Positions 1 to 10,207 of a DNA stretch of 64,000 nt are shown here, in pieces. Source of the stretch: Macrobrachium rosenbergii (lineage: Eukaryota; Arthropoda; Malacostraca; Decapoda; Palaemonidae). The DNA lies in contig NC_089781.1 of assembly GCF_040412425.1 (NCBI RefSeq), forward strand, positions 53,978,986-54,042,985, read 5' to 3'. Below the pieces are notes generated by a model. That model searched no databases. It was not told where the DNA came from and worked only from the letters and a program-made list of their open reading frames with translations. The stretch's first letter is position 1. Every line of letters starts with the position of its first letter. The position numbers and the translations under genes were made by a program.

Positions 1-98
1 TCTGTTACTTCTTTTGAATTAACACCGTATGCTTTGGAAGCTTGAATTACTAGTCAGTGGCCCCTGTGGCCTTGTTCCGTATGAATAGGGTTCATCTT

Positions 99-148
<50 letters not shown>

Positions 149-161
149 TAATAATAATAAT
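1..161 (+). mobile_element. LINE 3' end with (AAT)n tail
   Basis: Bases 1-101 match, allowing point changes, the reverse complement of about 5750-5847. That second stretch is the 3' end of the minus-strand LINE at 5.7-8.6 kb. Both copies run from a TCTGTTACTTCTTT-like start through a CTTGGAAGCTTGAAT-like core to a TTCTGAATAATAAT end, and both finish in a long (AAT)n tract. This is therefore the 3' untranslated tail of the same LINE family in the opposite orientation, with the body outside the window. The (AAT)n run (102-161) has one AAAAT interruption. Confidence 0.7.
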
Positions 162-2825
162 CTTGACTTCTGTGCAGGATCTCTCGTACTTTACTAGTCG
201 TTTGCTGACTTGGTTCCCAGTCTGTTTGTGGAAGAGATGATTGCTTATTTTCTTTTTGTGAAGACCTTAGAATTTTCCTCATAGGGTAGTTTTCTATTTT
301 TGTATAACTCCAGGAACTCTTTACTGGTAATCTCCTTGGAATGTGATTAAAATACTTTCTGCTGATGATCTCGCCCCTCTCTTTTAGAGGGATCTTCTTG
401 GTTGCTTTCTCATTGTGTTTCATAGTGAGTTGATTGATTTAGATCAGTTGATATCTCAGGATTTTTTTTTTTTTTTTTTTTTTTGAGAAACTAAAGCATT
501 CTTTGAGCATTTTGGGTGTCTGGCCATGTCATTGTTTCTTTGGCTGGGTAGAGTTAAGAAGGATATCCTCTGCTTTTCATGGGATTTATTCTCTCTCCTC
601 CAGTATCTGTCAGGGTTCTCTTCCCCCTGACCCATCAGAGAAATTGATCTTATTTGGGACCAAGTGGGTAGGTCATCTGGGAGAACAAGACTGACTCTGG
701 GAGTAGCGCTGGGCATACTTTTTTCCTAGTTGGCAGTTATTAAATTACGCATTGTTTTAGTTGGACATTTTCTTACCTATGTTAGCTCAGTTTTTAGAGT
801 GCAGGAGTCTCATCTGGTTCCTCTTTTCTACTTTGACACTTTCAGGAAGCAGCAAGCATTTCTTACGCTCTTGCTCCTAGGAGGGCAGTGAGCACAGAGA
901 ACTTTTTAATTCGGGACCAGTAGTGGTGTCCTTCCAGAGTTGGCCCTTTTCTTGCTAGAACTATTGGTGGCAGTGAATGGTAATAACTGTGGTCCAGGTT
1001 TTTTTGTCAAGCTTTTACATATCCTCTTTCAAAGGTTTGTTAGCCTATGAATAATTTCTTATCCTTTTCCCCCTCAACTGATATCACCCCAAGACTAGGT
1101 CTGAGAGGTGTCCTCACTTGATATTGACCTTTAGAAGAGAACTTTTAGTATGGCTTCTCAAAAGGGCATCAATTGCATTCCATTTAGGGCTGCTACCATT
1201 CTCTTTTTCACTGGCTTCCAGGGGAATTTTACGAGGCTCTGCAAAAGATGAATGCAGAGGTGTTCTGCCGGCCTTGCCTCTTGTCACCCTTGTTTGCTTG
1301 TTCATGATCCCCATTACTCGATGTGAGGATTTGATTATGTGTTCCAGTCCTACCTCCTCCTGCCAGTAGCCTTTGCCTCTCCTGTCATGGGACTCTGGGC
1401 AGACAGCAATCTTTGGTTTGAGGGGGTTCCTCTTCTTTGGGAAAACTTTGAAGGATATGAGGAAGAACGAAAACAATCTTTTCGCCACTGCATGACAGAG
1501 GTTCTTTCTGGGCAGCTTTGTCTTCTTATCGATCTCCCATCTTTTGAGGAGCTGGTGCTAAATCAGTTGGTGCCAGTTTAGCCTCCTGGATGGTCTTTTC
1601 TTCTAGATATGCACAAAGAAAGAATGAGACATCTCATCTTTTGGAATCTAATAGATTCTCGTCTTAGCTTCACCCAAGTGACTGTCCACTTGACTGCAGT
1701 AGCTTGACTTCAGAGTCAGGTGTTCCATTTCCTTCTCATTCAGCCATTTCCAGGGATTACAACTACTTTTTGCTCACTTCTTTGCAAGGCTTAAGCATGG
1801 TTCAGTTACCCTGAACCAAGATAGAGATCTACTTCCCTCCCTGCCTTTAGAATGAGTGGAACTTCATGTTTTGCTTAGATTCCCTGGTGCTTCTGTCGAG
1901 TTGCTGTCTTCATTGGAGTGTCAATTCCTTTTCAGAGTGTAAATCAACTCCAAGATGATGTCAACACCTTTTCTGACTGTGTCTCTAATTAGAGCACGCA
2001 CTCCAGTCATCTGATGAGGAAGAAGAGCTGGATCCCACTTGTTTAGCACACACAGTTCGGTGTTGCACCTAACCCTTATTCAGGTAGAACTATTGGTTTT
2101 AAGTACTGAGGACAGTAGTGTGTCAGACAGACGTCCTTTCTATCTCTACCCACAAGACACTTAGAGGATCTTGGACTTTTTTTTTCCTGGTCTCTATAGT
2201 AGTGCTCAAATCATTGTGTAGCTGCCTGAACTTCTTTTGAATATGTTAGCATCTCACTTAGGGTTTATGGATGGTGAAGCAAATGTAATGTGCAAGCCCA
2301 CACTGTGTTGCTACACCAAATTTAGCTGGTGAGGTCGGTAGTTATCATGGAGTACATTCCTGACGACATGTGCTTTTGTATCATCAGTGTCACTTGAACC
2401 ATGTGGTATGAAACACAGCTTTTCCATTCACATGCTGTGTCAGAAGTGGGTCAAGTCTAGGCAAAATCAGTGTACTTTGGCCAGCCCAAGTATGACTTAC
2501 TTTAATGTTATGACCTCTTTGGAGCAACCTTATAGATAACGTGGTTCGTAGCCATATCCTGCCCAACAGCAACCAGCCCCTAACGGACTAATTATGGTGC
2601 TTAGCTCTGGCTTGCTTTCCCTTAAAAGCTCCTGGTTGTTCTCCAAATCATTGGACAGAAGCATGGTACTTGCACTAAACTCTGACAAATAACAGACTAA
2701 ATATGGCCATGCCTACTAAAATTTAGCCATTAACATGCCAAATAGTGTGCTTAAGTCCTGGCTAGCTTTTCCCCAAGAGTGTTAAAAAAAGATTTTTTCT
2801 TCAACATTTCCTTTCTTTCTAAACA
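162..2825. other. unassigned region; poly(T) at 462-484
   Basis: No gene could be identified. A 23-bp T run lies at 462-484. Open frames of 60-125 codons occur on both strands, for example minus 1114-1488, which is basic and serine-rich, and minus 456-716. They have no recognisable domain and are interrupted every few hundred bases. The minus strand between about 500 and 1700 reads somewhat like decayed coding sequence, perhaps an old retroelement gag, but I cannot support a family. Confidence 0.4.
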
Positions 2826-3690
2826 TGCGTGTCTCTTTTCCCATGCCTAGGCGGAAGAACTCACCCTTCCCATTTTGGTGAACGTTACCAACCAGTCCAT
2901 CGTTGTTGTGCAAGTATTCACTTAACCCAGATTTGTTTAGAAGTTGTCAGTGTACAAAATATGACCATCACCATAATAAGGCGCCACAAGTGTTTTCACG
3001 ATAGCTCCAGATTGGCAGAGAAGGTTTTTAGCAGGAATATCAACATCCATTCTAGTTTAAATAACAAAATCCATTACATATCCAGTTTTAAAGTCTCAGA
3101 TAACATAATTTTATACCAAACTTGTGCCTCTTTGACCAAGTATACTGCTTGAAAGTAAGGCACCCTTTGAATAACACAAGATTTTCATCAAACACAAGTT
3201 TCCGGAATGGATTAAAAAATATTGAAAGTTGTTCACGTATTTGTGTCATGATGTCCCTTATTTTCCACAGTCTGTCATTGGAATTGAGGTCTCTGAAATC
3301 ATTGTCTATGAAATACAAAAATCTATAAGTGGTCTGGTACCAGTCATGAGAAATGAGTTTTGGAAATATAGTACTTACTTATGAATAAGCATATCCATCA
3401 ACCAATAATCCATGACAAAATGCTTCAGTACATGGGGTATGAGTATTGTTATTGTGAGAAATGCAGTCATTTCCCTCAAGCAGACATCCATCCATTTCCT
3501 CATCTTACCTGAGCTTTGTGGTCAACCAGCAACACACTGCCCATGGTAGTGGTTTGTTTCATTGACCATGACTTGAAGTACTTCAACATCAAAGAATAGC
3601 CTGATATGAGTCCTTGTTATCATTACTGAAGCCAAAATAGGTCATCACTCCTGTCATTCCAGGAAAAAAAGCATAATTATTTTGTACACA
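2826..3690 (-). pseudogene. piggyBac-type transposase, decayed
   Basis: The minus strand carries consecutive pieces of a piggyBac (DDE_Tnp_1_7) transposase in at least three frames, in the correct family order. Around 3450-3520 is the EMTAFLTITILIPHVLKH block followed by a DYW motif. At 3088-3318 is the block RLWKIRDI, then LVFDENLVLFKGCLTFKQY and KRHKFGIKL, which matches the family's DES-lysine-GR-FKQY region around the first catalytic Asp (DEN instead of DES). Around 2930-3080 come the TGYVMDF-like segment and YGDGHILYTDNF, the region of the second catalytic Asp (canonical Y-DN-Y/F-TS), with a stop after it. Around 2826-2900 a basic GMGKET segment ends the recognisable part. Several frameshifts and stops make it inactive. 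The acidic stretch on the minus strand at 3890-4030, which includes the (ATC)n tract read as poly-Asp, may be its N-terminus. No TTAA-flanked termini were identified. Confidence 0.75.
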
Positions 3691-3920
3691 ACCTTTTCCT
3701 TCTGTCTATCCATCATATTTGCAAGCTTTAGTTTTAAGCAACATGCCACGCACCTGATGGCACCAGCACCACTGCTTGACAAGCATGACCTTGAGCACCT
3801 ACCACATTGGCAAAAAATCCCTCTCACCAGCATCTCTTGTGTTTCATCACTGATAACCTTACCTTTATACTGCGCACCTACATCGCTTTCTGCATCACTG
3901 TGTTCTTGTTGGTAACTTTG

Positions 3921-3949
3921 ATCATCATCATCATCATCATCATCATCAC
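3921..3949. repeat. (ATC)n trinucleotide repeat
   Basis: Perfect ATC/ATG repeat of about nine units. Read on the minus strand it gives poly-Asp, upstream of the piggyBac relic, and may derive from the acidic N-terminus of that protein. Confidence 0.85.
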
Positions 3950-4049
3950 CACCACCTTAGCCATCTTTAATCTTTGTCACTCTCATCATTCTCTCTGTCA
4001 GAGTCAGCAAACTCACCATCTTCCATTTCATAAAACTTCGGTTGGCATT

Positions 4050-5686
4050 CCACCACCACACTGCTTTGAGGTCTGAAGGATTACCACATGGTCAATTTGC
4101 ACTTGTTTCTGAAGAAGCTGGGTAGAAACCTCACAGGAAAGCTGACAACGAATGTTATGAGGCCTGTGATAAGAATCTTGGTGCCTCAATCTGAAGACTC
4201 CTGTCTGCCTCATCTTCATCTTTGACCAGACCCAGGCAACCCAGGACTCTGGACCCATTCAGAAAGGCTATTTTCCACTCCTTACTGGCGCACGCACACA
4301 CACACACAGTCCAGGAGGTAGCAATCTTCCTTTCAGGCAAGGAGGAAATATCAGACAGGTCTTCAGCTTATGTAGGAAGAAGAAAATGAAGTAGTTTTCC
4401 ACCTGTGGGCAAATCTTCTGTCAGTGGAATTTGTCTGCATAAAATTCTGGAACTCACAACATGAGACAGGTAGAAAATTGGTTAGTAGAAGTGATCTGAG
4501 GTAGTTACAAATTCCCTTACTAGAAACAAGTCTCCCCGACCTTCACATCACATTTAGTGGATTATGAGAAATATGATGGCAACCTTCAGATTCAAAGTCT
4601 TGGATAACAAGCTGTTTCTGTTTCCAAAGGTGACGGGTATTTGATATCAGATCATCAATCTCGGCCCAATGAAAAATTTCCACGCCAAATCATCTTCAGC
4701 ATCGAGTCTGTGGGACAGTCTTATCAGAAATGGTGGCTTCTGGCATTCTTTTACCTGACCTCAAGGAAGTACTTTCACTTTGTCTGGAAGGTGAAGGTAT
4801 TGAAGTTCTGACCTGTGTGCAGCCTTGTGTTAGCTTTGTGATTTTTCACCTGGAGTTATGGGCAATGGCAGCCTGGGTGTACCAATCTGGCATTGGGCTG
4901 GGGATGTACAGTATCTGCATGATGGTCAATTCTAGCAGATATAGCAGCAAAACAGGAAGAGAATTGGTTCCATCTGCAAAGGAGATGTGCCTGTGAACAA
5001 AGATAAGCAATATTTCTTCCATTGGCATGTTGGATTTTGATACCAGTATTGATGATCTGAGAGTTTTAGTGCTAGCTAAGTCCACCTGCATGTTCCACAC
5101 AGCTGCTTCAGATTGAGTTTCTTGTAACTGCAGGTCTTGAAGTGTTAAGTCAGCTGATATTGATGCACAGTGGAAACCAAACCTTCCTAGTCAGCAGGCA
5201 GCAGGAAATTGATTAAAATTGGACAAGGAACAGCTCGTCCCCTTCTTGGAACTTGGAGCTGTGTTCTTGGCTCCAGTTGTTCAAATCACTGGGAAAATGC
5301 AAGATAAACAAAATTATGCCAGACAATTCTACCACAGGAACCAAGAGAGAATTAGATCTAAACCTCTGTGGTGTCTAGTGATGGATATCTTCATGCAGCT
5401 GGATTGAAATACCCCCAAACTTCATGTCTCCTTGAGGATTGTGAAAAGCTGCATACCCTGTCAGGCAGTCACACATATCAGAGATTGGTCTTACATTGGT
5501 CAGTCATTTACCTTGACTTTGTTGCCAAGATGCAGACTGTCAGTAGTTGAAAATACATATACTTCTCTGGCATCTCATATATTGAAGAGGATGAGACATA
5601 CAAAAGATTATGTTCTTTTGGTTGAGACAGGTCATTCTACAAGGGTATGTGGAGGTATTTCATGATTAAACTAGCAGTTAAGAGTG
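4050..5686. other. unassigned coding-like region
   Basis: There is no confident gene. Both strands have above-average open stretches. On the minus strand, 4846-5190 stays open for about 115 codons, running through LVSKSNMPMEEILLIF and then MPDWYTQAAIAHNSR. On the plus strand, 4730-4996, 5219-5407 and 5432-5665 are open, the middle one including GAVFLAPVVQITGKMQD. Because the two strands overlap, at most one can be genuine. No family was recognised. A decayed processed copy of a host gene or an old transposon is possible. Confidence 0.25.
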
Positions 5687-5752
<66 letters not shown>

Positions 5753-6484
5753 AACATAAAGCCTATTTATATGGAACAGTCCCAAAGGGGCCATTGACTT
5801 GAAATTCAAGCTTCCAACAAATATGGTGTTCATTGAAAGAAGTAACAGAAGGTAATAGGAAAAGCAGAAAGAAGAGATCAGTTATTTGAAAAGAAATAAT
5901 AAATTAACAGTTTAATACATCAATAGATAAAAACTTAAATTATTAAAACACGATGAGAATTGTTTTAGGGTAATAATGCATTGCATCTTTACTTGAACTT
6001 TTGAATTGCCAGTTGCACAACATCCTCAGGGAAGCTGTTCCACGGTCTATTGGTGTGAGGAATAAAGGACCTCTGGAACTGAGAAATTTGACAGCAAGGT
6101 ACATTTACTGCATATTTGTGCTGCTATTCACCAAATCTGGTTGCTCTGAGCAGGAAAAGAGGATTAGGTATCAGTTGTGAATGTGAAAGATCTCTGTTAA
6201 AATACAGTGTATGAAAAACTGACACATAAGAGACCATCTATCGATGGTCCATGTCACAACTGCTAGTGTCAGGAAACAGAAACCTACCACCATGAACCAC
6301 TCTGTCCAACAGAGATAAATCTCTGGCAGAAGCAGACATCCACACTGGAGAACAGTATTCCAGTAAAGGAAGGGCAAATGACCTAAAACAGGTTACATTG
6401 ATTTTATCACTATTAAAATACAGTGCCAAACTTCCATGCAGCACTTGTTGACACTTTCTTTAGGTGTTTCTCAAAAGTAAGATG

Positions 6485-6778
6485 TTAGTCAAAAGTTACA
6501 CCTAGAATAGTCAAAGCTTGAGACTCATTCAGCAAAGTCCCATCCACCTGAAGTGGAGGATGGGGTAGAAAATCTGTACAAGATCTGATAATCAGTAACG
6601 TTTTTGTTTTACTTGAGTTCAGCCTCATACTGCACCGACTACACCATTCCATAGTCCACTCCATGTCATGATTAAGACTAAGGACAGCTTCATTTCTCAT
6701 AAGTGGAGACTTTACCACACCCACAAGTGTTACATCATCAGCATACTGAATAATTTTCGAGGCCAAAAGCCATATCAC
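6485..6778 (-). pseudogene. LINE reverse transcriptase, YADD (motif C) block
   Basis: A 97-codon open frame contains [12 protein letters not shown], the intact RT catalytic YADD box, followed by WTMEWCSRCSMRLNSSKTK (motif D/E, thumb) and LTILGVTFD. It continues from the palm-A block at 6876-7121 after a short gap with a frameshift. Confidence 0.85.
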
Positions 6779-6875
6779 TTGTATACACTAAAAATAACAG
6801 TGGACCAAGAACACTGCCTTGTGGAACCCCAGACACAATAGGTCTTGGTTTGCTAAAGGTTCCATCAACAGTAAC

Positions 6876-7412
6876 TCACTGCTGTCTACCCATAAGGAAA
6901 TCTTGAAATAATCCTAAAGCATATCTACTCACTCCAAGATTCTGAAGTTTATAAATAATTGCCTTATGATTTACAAGATCGAAAGCAGCACCAAAATCTA
7001 TTTTAATTACTCTACACTCAAAACCCTTATCAAACTTTTCTTGGTAATGGCATGTCAAGTCTAAAAGAACATAACAAGTACCTAACTGCTTCCTATATGC
7101 ATAGTGACTATCAGCTACCAATCATTTAGATTCCTCATTCCTAAATATTGGCTTAAAAATAAGTTTTTCTATAACTCTGGAGAGCACAGGAAGAAAAGAA
7201 ATCTGCTTGTAGTTACTGCAGTCTGCAGATATGCTACTCTTTGGAACAGGCACTGTAATACCAAGCTTGCACTTTTCTGCAGAGATAATACATCGATCTA
7301 AAAAATCTATAGAATCTACTAATCTTGGGAGACAACACACTAGAAACCTTTTTAAAAAACAAAGAGAAGAAAATGTCAGGATCTTCTCCAAACCAGCTAT
7401 CAAGATTATCAA
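6876..7412 (-). pseudogene. LINE reverse transcriptase, finger and palm-A
   Basis: A single frame is interrupted by one stop, at 7122-7124. The upstream part carries the KLGITVPVPKSS, NYKQISFLPVLSRVIEKLI signature of RT finger motifs 1-2. The downstream part carries KIDFGAAFDLVNHKAI, which is RT motif A with its catalytic Asp. A further upstream frame (7234-7575) overlaps with a frameshift. It belongs to the degraded LINE described over 5687-8610. Confidence 0.8.
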
Positions 7413-7735
7413 GAGGATTTCTTAACATCCTTAGGGCAAAATGTAAAGTTTGTAAGAATGGGTTCAGGATGACAAGTATCATGGAGAGGGACATCTTCAG
7501 CTGATTGCTTAGCTTCAAAAGCTCGATGAAGCAGTTCAGACTTTCCCTTAGGGCCAGTAACCTAGCTACCATCATCTGTTATTAGTGGTGGAATGGAAGA
7601 TGAGCCTGACCCAAAGATATGTTAGGCCAATTCGGTCCACCACAGATGAGGCTGAGTAATTCCTGCAAGTTTCCTCTTTAAGGAATTATTATAATTTCGC
7701 TCACCTATTTGGTAAATTCTGTTTGCAGCTCGGTT

Positions 7736-8022
7736 AGACTAAACAAGTTAAGTATAGTTTAGTTTTACCAGACCACTGAGCTGATTAACAGCTCTCCTAG
7801 GGCTGGCCCGAAGGATTAGACTTATTTTAAGTGGCTAAGAACCAATTGGTTACTTAGCAACGGGACCTACAGCTTATTGTGGAATCCGAACCACATTATA
7901 GCGAGAAATGAATTTCTATCACCAGAAATAAATTCCTCTAACTCTTCAGCAGCTGGCCGGGTGAATTGAACTCCGGCCCATCGAGTGACAGTCCGAAGCT
8001 CAACCGACTCAGCCAAAGAAGG
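7736..8022 (-). mobile_element. tRNA-derived SINE inserted in LINE
   Basis: On the minus strand the element starts with a tRNA-like head. An A-box-like TGGCTGAGTCGG lies at 8004-8015 and a B-box-like GAGTTCAATTC at 7963-7973, about 40 bp apart as in tRNA genes. The body contains a segment (7770-7820 on the plus strand: accagaccactgagctg then agctctcctagggctggccc) that recurs, inverted, at 42505-42535 and 60130-60180. So this is a dispersed family. It lies between the linker and RT of the LINE and therefore inserted after it. Target duplications were not resolved. Confidence 0.7.
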
Positions 8023-8044
8023 GCTAACAAAAATGGTATAATTT

Positions 8045-8299
8045 TTATGTGAATGATTTCATGTCCATGTTGAATTTGGTCTGTTTATCTTGGTAGGCTC
8101 GTCTATATGTATCACCAAACCATGGCAGATCATCAGTCCTGAATTTGATGATCTTTCTAGGGACATACCTTACTATAATAGTAATCAGCATTTCATGTAA
8201 CTTCTTGGGATCTGGATCTCTTATAACATCTGAAAAATAAAATGCCTGGCAAGCTTCAATAATGCCATCCCAGTTGGCTTTAGATATCAACCAGACCAT
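8045..8299 (-). pseudogene. LINE endonuclease-RT linker
   Basis: An open frame of 84 codons contains the motif DLPWFGDTYRRAYQDKQ. This corresponds to the conserved PWF-x-D/N-x-C/T-R-A-x-x-x-K block found between the endonuclease and RT in Jockey/CR1-type LINEs. It is cut off from the RT by the SINE at 7736-8022. It is not a gene in its own right. Confidence 0.65.
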
Positions 8300-8570
8300 T
8301 TTTCCAATTGTGGCAGTAGAATATACTGTTTGACAGATATGTTGATCTCACTGGCACAATGGTCGGGAGTGACTGTATACTCACAGACCTTGCACTTGAT
8401 GATAGCTGGAACATCTGTGAATGTGAGGTCTAATCCATTACCAGAGTTATGAGTGGGTTCCTCAGTTAGCTGGACAAAATCAGAGGATATACAGAACTCA
8501 AGGGCAGACCGGCCAAGTCGATCTGTGGAATTTCCACAGATAATGAATGAAACTTAGATCCTGAGACTAA
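8290..8570 (-). pseudogene. LINE APE-type endonuclease, C-terminal part
   Basis: The minus-strand frame carries a GLDLTFTDV segment followed by TPDHCASEI, the conserved hydrophobic-T and S/P-D-H motifs near the end of APE-like endonucleases of non-LTR retrotransposons. The family's DH motif contributes the catalytic His. The segment is directly upstream of the linker at 8045-8299. The N-terminal half of the endonuclease is not recognisable upstream of about 8610, so the element is truncated or decayed there. Confidence 0.6.
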
Positions 8571-8610
8571 GCCATACTAATCCTCACCAAGAGGCAGTCA
8601 TATACTGTAT

Positions 8611-9899
8611 GAAGTGGTCAATATTTGGTTTGTGGTAAAGAGTAAATATGTAAACATTGTAGAACTTACTGAAAATCTGAAAGCAAAGAACCTCATGGCA
8701 ACTACACTCCAAGTTTTGCTAACGATAAATAAGTCGTCTGGACTAAGTGTATACAAGCCATGACTTTCGCATATGGGATGTTATGACGATAAATAAAGTC
8801 AGGGCTATCAAAACCTTGGGATTAAAAACTAAACCTTTGACTTATCACTACTTACAATTGTCTGAGATAAAGACACCAAATCGTGTAATGGGCTCAACTG
8901 TGGATATCAAGAAAATTTGACCTTAAGCCACAAATATTTGAGTAAAGCACAATGTAATTTTTCTTATAGTAATGAGTTGTGTCAAGGCCCTCTCAACTTC
9001 CCTAGCCATCAAACGGAATCACAGCTGGCTAATAATCAGGTATATAAAGATATAATTTCACTTTTGTAAATTTCTACGTACTGTAGAGATAGTATACAAG
9101 AGAATTGGGTCTTATTTGTTAGGCTGATGGTGGGATAAGTTTTACCAATAGTGGAAGGTGCATGGTATTCTCCTTCTTCCCCTCCCATTATTCATTGCAT
9201 TTGTTCATACTGTACATTCTTTCGTGAGAGGAGTAGTCTTCCGGTCACCTGTTTCTGAGGTATTACTAGGTATATGTTTAATCATATCAAGTAACATATA
9301 TAAAAATGTCTTTCATTTTTTATCTTGTTGCTTTATGCTTTTAAACAGTAACATGATTTGTATGTAAAGCATTCTGTATGAAAGATTTGTGGGGGAATTT
9401 CTGTAGTTCCCTTACTCTTATTCAAGTCCTGAGAGTTTACACTGTTAGATTTGGGACTTGGTGATGCATATGAAAAGACAAGTATAATACTGTATAATGC
9501 TGCGTCTTGTACCTAGCTCATTCGAACTGGATGTAAAGTTAATTCCTCTCTTAATCCATGTGTATAAGATTCTTCATGGATGCTTCCAAGTATTGCATGT
9601 TTAAGGTCAGTCTCAACTTGAGAGGTGACATAGTTATCGTTGTATTTATTGTAACATCTGGAATAGATGTTTTCAATTAAATAGATATGACTTTTTGTTC
9701 CTCAGCCTGTTCCAGTGTAACATTGCTAGGCAAAATACATTAGCTCTGAAAATATGATGTTGTTTCCAAAGTTTGGATCTTTGTTAAGTTTTACAAAAAA
9801 GAAAGTATTGTAGTTACAACTTTCTTCAGCGATGGCTTCAGCCACACAGGATTACTGGTTTTTCATGCACAGTAATGCATTTTTTTTCTATCACTATAG
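8611..9899. other. intergenic or intronic, nothing recognised
   Basis: AT-rich, with no convincing open frame, repeat or RNA. The only adjacent feature is the pyrimidine-rich run ending in TAG at 9880-9899, the acceptor of the exon that follows. Confidence 0.4.
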
Positions 9900-9960
9900 C
9901 CAGCCAGAATCCAGCAGTGAGGGACGACTGGGTCACCGATTTGCACCATCACCCCCTGTG
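9900..9960 (+). CDS. internal exon of an unidentified host gene (exon A)
   Basis: A 61-bp exon candidate is bounded by a textbook acceptor (a T-run, then CTATCACTATAG ending at 9899) and a strong donor (GTAAGC from 9961). With one base carried over from the preceding exon it reads QPESSSEGRLGHRF followed by APSPPV, and it ends in phase 0. The next exon at 10154 continues in the same phase across a 193-bp intron. The peptide is proline-, serine- and acid-rich, typical of a disordered region. I do not recognise the protein. Other exons would lie in unsequenced flanks or be too short to see. Confidence 0.6.
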
Positions 9961-10153
9961 GTAAGCAATACTCGTAACAGTTTCATTTGATGCTTATTTT
10001 GGTGATATTTGGTTTGGTAAATGGGAATGAATGAGTGGATATGGAGCAGCAAAATATTGTTCATAGTTGAAACTGAAATGCTGTTTTCTTGAGAGTTTTG
10101 GTCTTGAGCTACTCTTGTGGTTGTGCATACTAAAATTATTTTGATATTTTCAG

Positions 10154-10207
10154 GAAGATACTGATAATGAATATGAAGTTGTTGGAAGCCCATCTGGAAC
10201 ATTCATA
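10154..10207 (+). CDS. internal exon of an unidentified host gene (exon B)
   Basis: A 54-bp exon of exactly 18 codons lies between an acceptor (TTGATATTTTCAG ending at 10153) and a consensus donor (GTAAGT from 10208). It reads EDTDNEYEVVGSPSGTFI, open and in phase with exon A. Symmetric phase-0 boundaries mean it could be skipped without a frame change. The two exons together give 38 residues of an acidic, probably disordered segment. The downstream intron extends at least to the DIRS element, and I saw no further exon in the window. Confidence 0.6.

Larger units (their letters stand above)
5687..8610 (-). mobile_element. LINE (Jockey/CR1-like group), degraded, with (ATT)n 3' tail
   Basis: This non-LTR retrotransposon reads from about 8610 down to a 63-bp (ATT)n tract at 5687-5749, which is the (AAT)n tail of the element. 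In order there is the end of an APE-type endonuclease (about 8300-8570), the endonuclease-RT linker (8045-8299), RT finger and palm (6876-7575), the YADD block (6485-6778) and a C-terminal domain (about 5980-6170). A SINE at 7736-8022 interrupts it. Frameshifts and stops make it non-functional. The clade is judged only from motif style: the NYKQISFLPVLSRVIEKLI finger and the short C-terminal domain. Confidence 0.8.
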
